A stretch of 64,000 bases of DNA from Ramlibacter paludis. Its GTDB lineage: Bacteria > Pseudomonadota > Gammaproteobacteria > Burkholderiales > Burkholderiaceae_C. Below, in pieces: positions 1 to 9,621 of the stretch; positions within the stretch are counted from its first letter, which is position 1; the number at the start of each line of letters is the position of its first letter. The notes under the pieces were generated by a model. The model worked only from the letters and a program-made list of their open reading frames with translations, ran no database searches and was not told the DNA's origin. The stretch lies in assembly GCF_022012305.1 (NCBI RefSeq), contig NZ_JAKLTM010000003.1:558001-622000 (forward strand), written 5' to 3'. A program made the position numbers and the translations under genes.

Positions 1-23
1 GGACAGGCCTGTCCCACTAAACT
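1..23 (+). promoter_or_regulatory. Palindrome and -10-like element upstream of the sensor kinase
   Basis: Positions 1-14 form a perfect 14-bp palindrome (GGACAGG/CCTGTCC). A -10-like TAAACT follows at 18-23, only 10 bp before the kinase ATG at 34, and no Shine-Dalgarno sequence is visible between them. The geometry would fit an operator overlapping the promoter and a very short or absent leader. Any -35 box would lie outside the window, so this is a weak call. Confidence 0.3.
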
Positions 24-33
24 ACTGCTCTTC

Positions 34-2571
34 ATGCAAGACTCACCCGCTTCGGAGCTGTTACCCGAAGGCCCGATCCCCAACTGGTGGCGCCATTGGT
101 GGCGGCGCCAGACCCCCACCCGGCAGGACCGCTACGCCATGCTGGCGCCGCTGGCCGCCGTGCTGCTGTTCCTGGCCGCCATCATTTCGGCCTTCTGGTA
201 CCTGCGGCTGGAAGAAATGGACCGCGAACAGGAAGCGGTCAAGCGCGACGTCGAGTACGCGCAGCAGCGCATGCGCCTGCGCCTGCTGGAGCGGCAGGAG
301 CAGTTGATGCGCGTGGCGCGCGACATCTCCAACAAGGAAGTCGACGCCGAGGAATTCGTGGTGCGGGCCGAGTCGATGATCGCCCAGTACCCCGAGCTCC
401 TGATGCTCACCTGGATCGACGAGCGCCGGCGCATCAAGGCCGCCTACGCGGCGCCCAGCATCAGCAATGCCCAGGCCCGCGTGCCGGGCGAGATCCTGCG
501 GCCCGGCGAAACCGAGAGCATGTACGGCCTGGCGCGCGACCTGCAGCAGCCCGTGTATTCGCAGCCGGTCGCCGGCCCCGACAACTCCGGCCTGCTGCAA
601 CTGCACGTCCCGCTGGCCGACCAGGGCAAGTTCGGCGGCGTGATCCTCGGCGAATACTCCATCGACGGCCTCCTGCGCTACGGCGTGCCGGCGGAGATCT
701 CCGCCAAGTACGCGGTGGGCCTGCTCGATGGCAAGGGCAAGATGCTCGCGGGCGTCTCGGTGCCGCCGCGCAATCCGGCCACGCAGTTCCTGCCCTGGGC
801 CGCGCAGCCGAACGAATACGAAGTGCCCGTTTCGCCGGTAGGCAACGGCCTGGTCGTGCGGGCGCAGGCGTATCGCACCTCGCTGGGCGTGATCGGCAGC
901 GGCCTGTTCTGGCTGGTCGGCGCGCTGGCGGCGATGACGGGCTGGATGCTGATCGCCAACTGGCGGCACACGCGGCGCCGCATGCAGGCGCAGCAGGCGC
1001 TGATGGCCGAGACCAACTTCCGGCGCGCGATGGAGAACTCGATGCTGACCGGCATGCGGGCGCTCGACATGCACGGCCGCATCACCTACGTGAATGCCGC
1101 GTTCTGCCAGATGACGGGCTGGAGCGAAGCCGAACTCGTGGGCCGCACCCCGCCCTTCCCCTACTGGCCCGAGGAAGACCTCGAACTGCTCGCCGCGCGC
1201 CTCGAGGACGAACTGCAGGGCCGCACCGTGCAGGGCGGCTTCCAGGTGCGCGTGAAGCGCAAGAACGGCAGCCTGTTCGACGCCCGCCTGTACGTCTCGC
1301 CGCTGGTCGATCCAAAGGGCCACCAGACCGGCTGGATGACGTCGATGACCGACATCACCGAGCCGACGCGCATCCGCGAGCAGCTGCAGGCCTCGCACGA
1401 GCGCTTCACCACGGTGCTGGAAGCGCTCGATGCGTCCGTGTCGGTCGCGCCCCTGGGCAGCGAGGAACTGCTGTTCGCCAACAAGCTGTACCGCCTGTGG
1501 TTCGGCGGCCAGGCCGTCGGCCACCTCGGCATGGTGGCGCAGGCCGGCATGACCGACCAGCCGCGCACGGGCGACGAATCGCTGGACGAAGTCGATTCCT
1601 TCGTCGGCCTGCCGACCGATGGCCTCGCGACCGCCGTCTCGGAGAACGCCGAGATCTTCGTGCCCGAACTGGGCAAGTGGCTGGAAGTGCGTTCGCGCTA
1701 CCTGAACTGGGTGGACGGCCGCCTCGCGCAGATGGTGATCGCCACCGACATCACCTCGCGCCGCGTGGCGCAGGAGCTTGCCGCGGCGCAGGCCGAGCGC
1801 GCGCAGTCCGCCAGCCGCCTGATCACGATGGGCGAGATGGCTTCCAGCGTGGCGCACGAACTGAACCAGCCGTTGACGGCCATCAGCAACTACTGCAACG
1901 GCCTCGTGTCGCGCATCAAGTCCAAGCAGATCAGCGACGAGGACATGCTGGCGGCGCTGGACAAGACCGCGCGCCAGGCGCAGCGGGCCGGCCAGATCAT
2001 CCAGCGCATCCGCAGCTTCGTGAAGCGCAGCGAACCGAACCGCACGCTGTCCGACGTGAGCGTGATGGTGAGCGAAGCGCTGGAGCTCGCCGAGATCGAG
2101 CTGCGCCGGCGCAACGTGCGCATGTCGCACTATGTCGCGGCGCGCCTGCCGCGGCTGATGGTGGACCCGATCCTGATCGAACAGGTGCTGGTGAACCTGC
2201 TGCGCAACGCCGCCGAGGCGATCGAGCAGGCGGGCCGTCCGCCCGGGCGGCGCAGCGTGGAACTGCGCGTGATTCCCAAGCAGGTCGATGACCAGCCGGT
2301 GGTGGAATTCTCGGTGCTCGACTCGGGCCAGGGTCTCGCGCCGGAAGTGATGGAGCGCCTGTACGAAGCCTTCTTTTCCACCAAGGCCGAAGGCATGGGC
2401 ATCGGCCTGAACCTGTGCCGCACCATCGTGGAGTCGCACCACGGCAGGATGCAGGCGGAGAACATCTACAATGGCAGTGAAGTCGCCGGCTGCCGTTTCT
2501 CCTTCTGGATACCGCTCTCCGGCGCTACAAATCCGATAGTGGGCAAGGACGCGGGGGTGACAATCCTATGA
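34..2571 (+). CDS. PAS-domain sensor histidine kinase (membrane-bound)
   Basis: This is a membrane sensor kinase that should autophosphorylate and pass phosphate to the regulator encoded next to it. Visible parts in order are an N-terminal cytoplasmic stretch, a membrane segment around residues 36-58, a periplasmic sensor region of about 230 residues, a second membrane segment around 290-312, a PAS domain at about 330-450, a second PAS-like region at about 455-580, and then HisKA. The H-box reads SSVAHELNQPLTAI, with the phospho-acceptor at His608. The ATPase domain shows an N-box (NLLRNAAEAIEQ, about 720) and G-boxes (DSGQGL, GMGIGL). Its stop overlaps the regulator start by 4 bp, so the two are translationally coupled. 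The ligand cannot be told from sequence. The architecture resembles FixL/TodS-like and DctB-like kinases of betaproteobacteria. Confidence 0.93.
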   Translation: MQDSPASELLPEGPIPNWWRHWWRRQTPTRQDRYAMLAPLAAVLLFLAAIISAFWYLRLEEMDREQEAVKRDVEYAQQRMRLRLLERQEQLMRVARDISNKEVDAEEFVVRAESMIAQYPELLMLTWIDERRRIKAAYAAPSISNAQARVPGEILRPGETESMYGLARDLQQPVYSQPVAGPDNSGLLQLHVPLADQGKFGGVILGEYSIDGLLRYGVPAEISAKYAVGLLDGKGKMLAGVSVPPRNPATQFLPWAAQPNEYEVPVSPVGNGLVVRAQAYRTSLGVIGSGLFWLVGALAAMTGWMLIANWRHTRRRMQAQQALMAETNFRRAMENSMLTGMRALDMHGRITYVNAAFCQMTGWSEAELVGRTPPFPYWPEEDLELLAARLEDELQGRTVQGGFQVRVKRKNGSLFDARLYVSPLVDPKGHQTGWMTSMTDITEPTRIREQLQASHERFTTVLEALDASVSVAPLGSEELLFANKLYRLWFGGQAVGHLGMVAQAGMTDQPRTGDESLDEVDSFVGLPTDGLATAVSENAEIFVPELGKWLEVRSRYLNWVDGRLAQMVIATDITSRRVAQELAAAQAERAQSASRLITMGEMASSVAHELNQPLTAISNYCNGLVSRIKSKQISDEDMLAALDKTARQAQRAGQIIQRIRSFVKRSEPNRTLSDVSVMVSEALELAEIELRRRNVRMSHYVAARLPRLMVDPILIEQVLVNLLRNAAEAIEQAGRPPGRRSVELRVIPKQVDDQPVVEFSVLDSGQGLAPEVMERLYEAFFSTKAEGMGIGLNLCRTIVESHHGRMQAENIYNGSEVAGCRFSFWIPLSGATNPIVGKDAGVTIL

Positions 2572-3194
2572 GCTTGATTCCCAAGAAGGGAACCGTCTAT
2601 GTGGTCGACGACGACGAGGCGGTCCGTGATTCGCTGCAGTGGCTGCTGGAAGGCAAGGACTACCGCGTGCGCTGCTTCGACTCCGCGGAGTCCTTCCTCG
2701 CCCGCTACGACCCGCGCGAAGTGGCCTGCCTGATCGTCGACATCCGCATGGGCGGCATGACGGGCCTGGAGCTGCAGGATCGCCTGGTCGAACGCAAGTC
2801 CCCCTTGCCCGTGGTCTTCATCACCGGCCACGGCGACGTGCCGATGGCGGTGAACACCATGAAGAAGGGCGCGATGGATTTCATCCAGAAGCCCTTCAAG
2901 GAAGACGAACTGGTGAGCCTGGTCGAGCGCATGCTGGAGCGCGCCAAGGACACCTTCGCCGAATTCCAGAGCGCCGCCAGCCGCGACGCCCTGCTCTCCA
3001 AGCTGACCTCGCGCGAGGCGCAGGTGCTCGAACGCATCGTCGCCGGCCGCCTGAACAAGCAGATCGCCGACGACCTGGGCATCAGCATCAAGACGGTGGA
3101 AGCGCACCGCGCCAACATCATGGAAAAGCTGAACGCCAACACCGTCGCCGACCTGCTGAAGATCGCGCTCGGCCAGCAGCCTCCGAAAGCCTGA
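2568..3194 (+). CDS. FixJ/NarL-type response regulator
   Basis: This is the cytoplasmic partner of the preceding kinase: a 208-residue regulator with a receiver domain (about 8-122) and a LuxR-type helix-turn-helix (about 139-200). The acidic pocket is Asp14-Asp16, the phospho-acceptor is Asp58 in LIVDIRM, and the conserved lysine lies in FIQKPF. The C-terminal part has the LuxR pattern with [12 protein letters not shown] and [18 protein letters not shown]. Length and motif spacing match the FixJ/TtrR/StyR group. The stop codon shares one base with the folD start (TGATG), so folD is probably co-translated. Target promoters are not known; the palindrome at 1-14 is one candidate. Confidence 0.93.
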   Translation: MSLIPKKGTVYVVDDDEAVRDSLQWLLEGKDYRVRCFDSAESFLARYDPREVACLIVDIRMGGMTGLELQDRLVERKSPLPVVFITGHGDVPMAVNTMKKGAMDFIQKPFKEDELVSLVERMLERAKDTFAEFQSAASRDALLSKLTSREAQVLERIVAGRLNKQIADDLGISIKTVEAHRANIMEKLNANTVADLLKIALGQQPPKA

Positions 3195-4045
3195 TGCCCG
3201 CCCAAATCATCGACGGCAACGCACTTGCCAAGCAGATCCGCAGCGAAGTCGCCGGCCGCACCGCGGCCCTGAAAGCCAAGGGGGTGCAGCCGCACCTCGC
3301 CATCGTGCTGGTGGGCGAGGACCCGGCCAGCCAGGTCTACGTGAAGCACAAGGTCGCCGACAGCGAGCAGACCGGCCTGCAGGCCACGCTGCAGCGGCTG
3401 CCCGCCGACACCACCGAGGCCGACCTGCTGGCGCGCATCCGCGCCCTGAACGACAACCCCGGCGTGCACGGCATCCTGGTGCAGCTGCCGCTGCCCAAGC
3501 ACATGGACAGCCACCGCGTGATCGAGACCATCTCGCCCGCCAAGGACGTCGATGGCTTCCACGTGGCGAGCGCCGGCGCCCTGATGGTCGGCCAGCCGGG
3601 CTTCTGGCCCTGCACGCCCTACGGCTGCCTGAAGATGCTCGACTCCATCGGCTACGACCTCAAGGGCAAGTACGCCGTCGTGATCGGCCGCAGCAACATC
3701 GTCGGCAAGCCGATGGCCATGATGCTGCTGGGCCGCGACGCGACCGTGACCATCGCGCACAGCCGTACCGCGGACCTGAAGGCGCTCACCCGGCAGGCCG
3801 ACGTGGTGGTTGCCGCGGTCGGCAAGCGCAACGTGCTGACCGCCGACATGGTCAAGCCCGGCGCGGTCGTGATCGACGTCGGCATGAACCGCAACGACGA
3901 AGGCAAGCTCTGCGGCGACGTGGACTTCGACGGCGTCAAGGACGTCGCCGGCTGGATCACGCCGGTACCGGGCGGCGTCGGCCCCATGACCCGGGCCATG
4001 CTGCTGGTGAACACCATCACGGCGGCGGAACGCGCCGCCCATTGA
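3194..4045 (+). CDS. folD: Bifunctional methylenetetrahydrofolate dehydrogenase/cyclohydrolase FolD
   Basis: FolD interconverts 5,10-methylene- and 10-formyl-tetrahydrofolate using NADP, supplying one-carbon units for purine and formyl-methionine synthesis in the cytosol. The 283-residue protein has the usual length. It shows the N-terminal catalytic block with YVKHK (Lys53 aligning with the catalytic lysine), the substrate-loop sequence QLPLPKH, the PAKDVDGFH block, the nucleotide-binding [11 protein letters not shown] segment and the C-terminal [13 protein letters not shown] signature. The ATG overlaps the stop of the response regulator by one base and there is no separate promoter space, so it is probably expressed with the two-component system. 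That is an unusual pairing for a housekeeping gene. Confidence 0.97.
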   Translation: MPAQIIDGNALAKQIRSEVAGRTAALKAKGVQPHLAIVLVGEDPASQVYVKHKVADSEQTGLQATLQRLPADTTEADLLARIRALNDNPGVHGILVQLPLPKHMDSHRVIETISPAKDVDGFHVASAGALMVGQPGFWPCTPYGCLKMLDSIGYDLKGKYAVVIGRSNIVGKPMAMMLLGRDATVTIAHSRTADLKALTRQADVVVAAVGKRNVLTADMVKPGAVVIDVGMNRNDEGKLCGDVDFDGVKDVAGWITPVPGGVGPMTRAMLLVNTITAAERAAH

Positions 4046-4076
4046 AGAGGGCCGCGCCTGCCGCAAAATAGGCGGC

Positions 4077-6098
4077 ATGAGCAACCCCCTCCTCGACTTC
4101 ACCGACCTCCCGCTGTTCGACGCCATCCGGCCCGAGCACGTGGGCCCCGCGATGACCGAACTGCTGGGCCAGGCCGACCAGGCCCTGGCCCAGGTCACGG
4201 CGCCCGGCTTCGCGGCGGACTGGAACGCGATCGCCGGCACGCTGGACGTGGCCACCGAACGCCTGGGCCGCGCCTGGGGCGTGATCGGCCACCTGAACGC
4301 GGTTGCCGACACGCCCGAGCTGCGCGCCGCCTACAACGAGGCGCTGCCCAAGGTCACCGAGTTCTGGACCCGCCTGGGCGCCGACGAGAAGCTGTACGCG
4401 AAGTACAAGGCGATCGACCCCGCCAGGCTCACCGAGGAACAGCGCCAGGCGCGCAAGAACGCGCTGCGCAACTTCGTGCTGTCCGGCGCGGAGCTGACCG
4501 GCGCCGCCAAGGAGCGCTTCTCCCGCATCCAGGAGCGGGCTGCCGAGGTGAGCCAGAAGTTCAGCGAAAACGCCCTCGATGCCACCGACGCCTTCGCCTA
4601 CTACGCCGACGCGAGCGAGCTCGATGGCGTGCCGCCCGACGTGGTGCAGGGGGCGCGCGCCGCCGCCGAAGCCGAAGGCAAGGCGGGCCACAAGCTGACG
4701 CTCAAGATGCCCAGCTACCTGCCGGTGATGCAGTTCGGCACCAACCGCACGCTGCGCGAGCGCCTCTACCGCGCCTACGTCACGCGCGCCAGCGACCAGG
4801 GCGATCCCAGGTTCGACAACACGCCGCTGGTGAAGGAGATCCTGTCCCTGCGCCGGGAGGAGTCGCAGCTCCTGGGCTACAAGAACTTCGCCGAGGTCTC
4901 GCTGGTGCCCAAGATGGCGGAGTCGCCGACGCAGGTGATCCAGTTCCTGCGCGACCTCGCGCGCCGCGCCCGCCCCTTCGCGGAGAAGGACGTCGCCGAC
5001 ATGCGCACCTTCGCCGCGGAAAAGCTCGGCCTCGCCGATCCGCAGGCCTGGGACTGGTCCTTCATCGCCGAGAAGCTGAAGGAGGAGCGCTATTCCTTCA
5101 GCGAGCAGGAGGTCAAGCAGTACTTCACCGCGCCCAAGGTGCTGGCCGGCCTGTTCAAGATCATCGAGACGCTGTTCGAAGTGGCGATCCGTCGCGACTA
5201 CGCGCCGACCTGGAACCCGGGCGTCGAGTTCTACCGCATCGAACGCGACGGCAAGCTCGTGGGCCAGTTCTACCTGGACCCCGCGGCCCGCACCGGCAAG
5301 CGCGGCGGCGCCTGGATGGACGACGTGCGCGCGCGCTGGCTGCGGCCCGACGGCGGCAAGCTGCAGACGCCGGTGGCGCACCTGGTGTGCAACTTCGCCG
5401 AGGGCGTGGACGGCAAGCCGCCGCTGCTCACGCACGACGACGTGATCACGCTGTTCCACGAATCGGGCCACGGCCTGCACCACATGCTGACGCAGGTGAA
5501 CGAGCGCGACGTCTCGGGCATCAGCGGCGTGGAGTGGGACGCGGTGGAGCTCCCCAGCCAGTTCATGGAGAACTTCTGCTGGGAATGGGGCGTGCTGAAG
5601 CACATGACGGCGCACGTCGACACGGGCGAGCCGCTGCCGCGCGAGCTGTTCGACAAGATGCTGGCGGCCAAGAACTTCCAGAGCGCGCTGGGCACGCTGC
5701 GGCAGATCGAGTTCGCCCTGTTCGACATGCTGTTGCATTCGGACCACGATCCGCAGGCCGACATCATGCCCCTGCTGCAGCAGGTGCGCGACGAGGTGGC
5801 GCTGCTGCATCCGCCCGCATTCAACCGCATGGCGCACACATTCAGCCACATCTTCGCCGGCGGCTACGCGGCGGGCTATTACAGCTACAAGTGGGCCGAG
5901 GTCCTCAGCGCCGACGCCTATGCGGCTTTCGAGGAAACGGCGGGTAAGGACGGCTTGCCCAGCGTGCAAACGGGCCGAAAATACCGCCAGGCCATCCTGG
6001 AAGCGGGCGGCAGCCGGCCCGCCATGGAGTCCTTCAAGGCCTTCCGCGGCCGCGAGCCGACCCTCGACGCCCTGTTGCGGCACCAGGGCATGGCCTGA
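4077..6098 (+). CDS. prlC: M3-family oligopeptidase A
   Basis: This is a cytosolic zinc metallopeptidase that degrades oligopeptides, including released signal peptides, in the thimet oligopeptidase family. The 673-residue protein has the standard length for PrlC/OpdA. The zinc site is His461-Glu462-x-x-His465 within LFHESGHGLHH. The third ligand is expected in the following GVEWDAVELPSQFMEN helix, and the late FSHIFAGGYAAGYYSYKWAE block is typical of the family. It starts 31 bp after folD on the same strand. The alternative family member dipeptidyl carboxypeptidase (Dcp) is less likely, because the overall layout matches OpdA. Confidence 0.94.
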   Translation: MSNPLLDFTDLPLFDAIRPEHVGPAMTELLGQADQALAQVTAPGFAADWNAIAGTLDVATERLGRAWGVIGHLNAVADTPELRAAYNEALPKVTEFWTRLGADEKLYAKYKAIDPARLTEEQRQARKNALRNFVLSGAELTGAAKERFSRIQERAAEVSQKFSENALDATDAFAYYADASELDGVPPDVVQGARAAAEAEGKAGHKLTLKMPSYLPVMQFGTNRTLRERLYRAYVTRASDQGDPRFDNTPLVKEILSLRREESQLLGYKNFAEVSLVPKMAESPTQVIQFLRDLARRARPFAEKDVADMRTFAAEKLGLADPQAWDWSFIAEKLKEERYSFSEQEVKQYFTAPKVLAGLFKIIETLFEVAIRRDYAPTWNPGVEFYRIERDGKLVGQFYLDPAARTGKRGGAWMDDVRARWLRPDGGKLQTPVAHLVCNFAEGVDGKPPLLTHDDVITLFHESGHGLHHMLTQVNERDVSGISGVEWDAVELPSQFMENFCWEWGVLKHMTAHVDTGEPLPRELFDKMLAAKNFQSALGTLRQIEFALFDMLLHSDHDPQADIMPLLQQVRDEVALLHPPAFNRMAHTFSHIFAGGYAAGYYSYKWAEVLSADAYAAFEETAGKDGLPSVQTGRKYRQAILEAGGSRPAMESFKAFRGREPTLDALLRHQGMA

Positions 6099-6133
6099 CA
6101 GAATCGAAGAAAACCGTTGGAGGAGTGATGGCC

Positions 6134-6781
6134 ATGTTCCGCGTCCGGAGTTTCGGATTCGCCTTTCTTGCCGCAGCCGGCATGCTTGCCAGCCTGGGCG
6201 CCGCTGCCCAGGTCTATCGGATCGTCGGCCCGGATGGCAAGGTCACCTTTTCCGACAAGCCGCCGGCCGACAACCAGGCCAGGCCGACCATCGCCCCCAG
6301 CGTGGCCATGCCCGGTGCCGGTGCGCCGGCCGCGGGCGGCGGCCTGCCCTTCGAGCTGCGCACCGCCGCCGGCAAGTATCCGGTGACGCTCTACACCGGC
6401 GAAGGCTGCGGTCCCTGCACGCCCGCGCGCGACTTCCTCGCCAGCCGCGGCATTCCCTACACCGAGCGCACCGTCAACAGCAACGAGGACGCCGCGGCCT
6501 TGCGCAAGCTGTCGGGCGACCTGCGCGTGCCTTTCCTGACCATCGGGTCGCAGCAGCTGCGCGGCTACTCGGAAACCGAGTGGACGCAGTACCTCGACGC
6601 GGCAGGCTATCCCAAGACATCGCAGCTGCCTCCCAGCTACCGCAACCCGCCGCCCGCGCCCATCGTCGCCCAGCAGCAGGCCAAGCCGCAGGCGCCGGGC
6701 GCTGCCGCGCCCGCGGCAGCGCAGCAGGCGCCGGTGCAGCAGCCCTCGCTCGAGCCGACGGCGCCCGGGATCCGGTTCTAG
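6134..6781 (+). CDS. Secreted DUF4124 and glutaredoxin/thioredoxin-like protein
   Basis: This is a periplasmic protein of about 215 residues. A signal peptide runs through a hydrophobic stretch ending near LGAAAQ. A DUF4124-like segment follows ([18 protein letters not shown]), then a glutaredoxin fold with a Cys-Gly-Pro-Cys pair in [11 protein letters not shown] and the cis-proline region VPFLTIG. A Pro/Ala/Gln-rich tail closes the protein. The role is probably disulfide or redox handling in the envelope; the substrate is unknown. Three starts are in frame: GTG 6125, ATG 6128 and ATG 6134. The AGGAG at 6121-6125 lies 8 bp from ATG 6134, so that start is preferred. Its TAG stop overlaps the TAG stop of the convergent rpiA in the palindrome CTAG. 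Confidence 0.85.
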   Translation: MFRVRSFGFAFLAAAGMLASLGAAAQVYRIVGPDGKVTFSDKPPADNQARPTIAPSVAMPGAGAPAAGGGLPFELRTAAGKYPVTLYTGEGCGPCTPARDFLASRGIPYTERTVNSNEDAAALRKLSGDLRVPFLTIGSQQLRGYSETEWTQYLDAAGYPKTSQLPPSYRNPPPAPIVAQQQAKPQAPGAAAPAAAQQAPVQQPSLEPTAPGIRF

Positions 6782-7449
6782 TAATTGATGGTTTGAACGC
6801 CGCCGGCGGTGCCGAGGAGGCACACGGCGGCTTTTTGATGGGCGAACACGCCCACGGTCACCACGCCCGGCCACTGGTTCACCTCGGTCTCGAAGGCCAG
6901 CGGCTCGCCGATCTGCAGGCCCGTCACGTCCAGGATGTGCTGGCCGTTGTCGGTGACCAGGGGCCGCCCGTCCTTCAGCCGCACCTTGGCGGTGCCGCCC
7001 AGGGCCTGGAACTGGCGCACGATGCGCTGCGTCGCCATCGGGATCACTTCCACCGGCAGCGGGAAGCCGCCCAGGCGCGCGACCTTCTTCGATTCGTCGG
7101 CGATGCAGATGAAGCGCCGCGACTGCGCCGCCACGATCTTCTCGCGCGTGAGCGCCGCGCCGCCGCCCTTGATCATGTAGCCGCGCCCGTCGATCTCGTC
7201 GGCGCCGTCGATGTAGACCGCCAGCTCGCCCACCTCGTTGGCGTCGAACACCGGGATGCCCAGGGCGCGCAGGCGCTCGGTGGAAGCCGTGGAACTGGAC
7301 ACGGCGCCCTTGATCTGACCCTTGATGTCGGCCAGCGCCTCGATGAACTTGTTGACCGTGGAGCCGGTGCCGACGCCGACGATTTCGCCGAGCGCCACGT
7401 AATGCAGGGCCGCGCGGCCCACGAGAGTCTTGAGTTCGTCCTGCGTCAC
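6778..7449 (-). CDS. rpiA: Ribose-5-phosphate isomerase A
   Basis: RpiA interconverts ribose 5-phosphate and ribulose 5-phosphate in the non-oxidative pentose phosphate pathway. The 223-residue length is typical. Signature segments are present: the phosphate-binding [20 protein letters not shown] and the [12 protein letters not shown] block that carries the catalytic region. The start is a GTG (7447-7449, read on the minus strand), 41 bp from the divergent pyrD start. The gene ends tail-to-tail with the upstream redox protein, sharing stop bases. No terminator fits between them. Confidence 0.97.
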   Translation of the reverse strand: MTQDELKTLVGRAALHYVALGEIVGVGTGSTVNKFIEALADIKGQIKGAVSSSTASTERLRALGIPVFDANEVGELAVYIDGADEIDGRGYMIKGGGAALTREKIVAAQSRRFICIADESKKVARLGGFPLPVEVIPMATQRIVRQFQALGGTAKVRLKDGRPLVTDNGQHILDVTGLQIGEPLAFETEVNQWPGVVTVGVFAHQKAAVCLLGTAGGVQTINY

Positions 7450-7490
7450 GCGACAATCCCCGGTTCGTGCCTTGAAAACCGGATTATCGG

Positions 7491-8537
7491 ATGTCCTTCG
7501 TTCCCTACGGCCTCGCCCGTCCCTTCCTGTTCGGGCTGGATCCCGAAACGGCCCATGAACTGACCCTGGGCTCGCTCGCGCGCGCGCAGGGTACGCCGCT
7601 GCAGCTGGCCTACAGCAACACCTTCGTGCCGGACGCTATCGAGCTGGCCGGCCTGCGCTTCCCCAATCGCGTGGGCCTCGCCGCGGGCCTGGACAAGAAC
7701 GCCCGCTGCATCGACGGCCTGGGCGCGATGGGCTTCGGCTTTGTCGAAGTGGGCACGGTCACGCCGCGGCCGCAGCCGGGCAACCCCAAGCCGCGCATGT
7801 TCCGGCTGCCCGAGGCCAATGCATTGATCAACCGGCTCGGCTTCAACAACGACGGGCTCGACGCCTTCGTCGCCAACGTCAAGCGCGCGAGCTTCCGCCG
7901 CAAGGGCCGGCTGCTGGGCCTCAACATCGGCAAGAACGCGATCACGCCGATCGAGGAAGCCACGGGCGACTACCTGGCGGCGCTGGAAGGCGTCTATCCC
8001 CATGCCGACTACGTGACGGTCAACATCTCCAGCCCCAACACCAAGAACCTGCGCGCGCTGCAAAGCGACGAAGCGCTGGACGCGCTGCTGTCGGCGGTGG
8101 CGCAGAAGCGCGAGCAACTCGCCACGCGGCACGGCCATCGCGTGCCGGTCTTCGTCAAGATCGCACCCGACCTCGACGAGGCGCAGGTGCAGGTGATCGC
8201 AGCCACGCTGCGCCGCCACGGCATGGACGGCGTGATCGCCACCAACACGACGACCTCGCGCGACGCGGTGAAGGGCTTGCCGCATGCGGAGGAAGCGGGC
8301 GGCCTGAGCGGCGCGCCGGTGCTGCAGGCCAGCAACCGCGTGATCGCGCAGCTGCGCGCTGCGCTCGGCGCGGGCTATCCCATCATCGGCGTGGGCGGCA
8401 TCCTGAGCGCGGACGATGCGCTGTCCAAGCTGCGGGCCGGCGCCGACGTGGTGCAGATCTACACGGGCCTGATCTACAAGGGACCGAAGCTGGTGGACGA
8501 CATCGCGCGGGCCTTCAAGCGGCAACGCACGCTGTAA
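7491..8537 (+). CDS. pyrD: Quinone-dependent dihydroorotate dehydrogenase (class 2)
   Basis: This enzyme oxidises dihydroorotate to orotate in pyrimidine synthesis and passes electrons to ubiquinone at the inner membrane. The 348-residue protein begins with the short amphipathic membrane-association segment seen in class 2 enzymes ([17 protein letters not shown]). FMN-barrel motifs include [38 protein letters not shown] with the catalytic serine, and the phosphate-binding IIGVGGI. The last 23 bp overlap the 3' end of the convergent minus-strand oxidase gene, so the two genes share sequence antisense to each other. Confidence 0.97.
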   Translation: MSFVPYGLARPFLFGLDPETAHELTLGSLARAQGTPLQLAYSNTFVPDAIELAGLRFPNRVGLAAGLDKNARCIDGLGAMGFGFVEVGTVTPRPQPGNPKPRMFRLPEANALINRLGFNNDGLDAFVANVKRASFRRKGRLLGLNIGKNAITPIEEATGDYLAALEGVYPHADYVTVNISSPNTKNLRALQSDEALDALLSAVAQKREQLATRHGHRVPVFVKIAPDLDEAQVQVIAATLRRHGMDGVIATNTTTSRDAVKGLPHAEEAGGLSGAPVLQASNRVIAQLRAALGAGYPIIGVGGILSADDALSKLRAGADVVQIYTGLIYKGPKLVDDIARAFKRQRTL

Positions 8538-9621
8538 CGGCCTCGGCGATCGCCATCGCGCTGGTCAGGCCCGGCGACTCGATGCCGAACAGGTTCACCA
8601 GCCCGGGCACGCCGTGCAGCGCGGGTCCGTCGATCCGGAAGTCCGGCGCCTTCTCGTGCGGCCCGTGGATCTTGGGCCGCACGCCGCTGTAGCTGGGGCT
8701 GAGGGCTCCATCGGGCAGGCCCGGCCAGTAGCGCCGCACCTCGGCATAGAAGCCCTCCGAACGCGCCGGATCGACCCGGTAGTCGATCTGCTCCGGGGAC
8801 TGCACGTCCAGCCACTCGATGTCGGGCCCGAACTTGGCCTGGCCGCCCAGGTCCAGCGTGAGGTGCGTGCCCAGGTGCGCATCGGCGGGCGCGGGATAGA
8901 TCAGGTGCGTGAAGGGCGAGCGGCCGGCCAGCGCGTAGTAGTTGCCCTTGGCAAACCATTCGCGCGGCACGAAGCGCGGATCCAGGCCTGCGAAGCGGCG
9001 CGCCAGGGCCGGCGCGTGCAGCGCGGCCGAATTGACGACGATGGCCGCTTCCAGTTCGCTGCCGTCGGCAAAGCGCACCACATGGGGCTGCCCCGTGCGC
9101 AGCGACTCCACGCGCGCGCCGAAGGCGACCATGCCACCCGCCCGTTCGAGGTCCCCTTGCAAGGCCAGCATGAAGCCGTGGCTGTCGACGATGCCGGTGC
9201 TGGGCGAATGCAGCGCCGCGATGCAGCGCAGCGCCGGCTCGAGCGCCAGTGCGTCGCGCGCCTCCAGGAACTCCACCGGCACCCCGTTGGCCGCCGCCCG
9301 ATCCTGCAGCCCGCGCAAGGCGGCGACTTCGGCATCGCTGTTGGCCACGGTCAGCTTGCCGCAGCGCCTGTGCTCCACGCCATGGCTCGCGCAGAGCGCA
9401 TAGAGCATTTCCTTGCCGCGCACGCACAGCTTCGCCTTGAGCGAACCGGGTGCGTAGTAGAGCCCGGCGTGGATCACCTCGCTGTTGCGCGAGCTCACGC
9501 CCTGCCCTATGCCGTCCAGCGCCTCGGCGACGATGACTTCGTGCCCGGCCTGCGCCAGCGCGCGTCCGACCGCGAGGCCGACGACGCCGGCGCCTATCAC
9601 CAATGCTTCGACGCGGTCCAT
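8515..9621 (-). CDS. FAD-dependent oxidoreductase, L-2-hydroxyglutarate oxidase-like
   Basis: This is a 368-residue DAO-family flavoprotein. The N-terminal dinucleotide-binding motif is [16 protein letters not shown]. It is followed by [14 protein letters not shown], the block characteristic of L-2-hydroxyglutarate dehydrogenase/oxidase (LhgO/L2HGDH), and by [10 protein letters not shown] and a late [14 protein letters not shown]. The expected reaction is oxidation of L-2-hydroxyglutarate to 2-oxoglutarate with electrons to the quinone pool, acting as metabolite repair. The ATG overlaps the stop of the N-formylglutamate amidohydrolase gene by one base, so the two are co-translated. Another 2-hydroxyacid cannot be excluded. 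Confidence 0.85.
   Translation of the reverse strand: MDRVEALVIGAGVVGLAVGRALAQAGHEVIVAEALDGIGQGVSSRNSEVIHAGLYYAPGSLKAKLCVRGKEMLYALCASHGVEHRRCGKLTVANSDAEVAALRGLQDRAAANGVPVEFLEARDALALEPALRCIAALHSPSTGIVDSHGFMLALQGDLERAGGMVAFGARVESLRTGQPHVVRFADGSELEAAIVVNSAALHAPALARRFAGLDPRFVPREWFAKGNYYALAGRSPFTHLIYPAPADAHLGTHLTLDLGGQAKFGPDIEWLDVQSPEQIDYRVDPARSEGFYAEVRRYWPGLPDGALSPSYSGVRPKIHGPHEKAPDFRIDGPALHGVPGLVNLFGIESPGLTSAMAIAEAVTACVAA

Noticed and set aside
61-2442. A 793-codon minus-strand frame opposite the sensor kinase
   Set aside because: The plus-strand frame has full PAS, HisKA and ATPase motifs; the opposite frame shows only Arg/His/Ala-rich shadow sequence.
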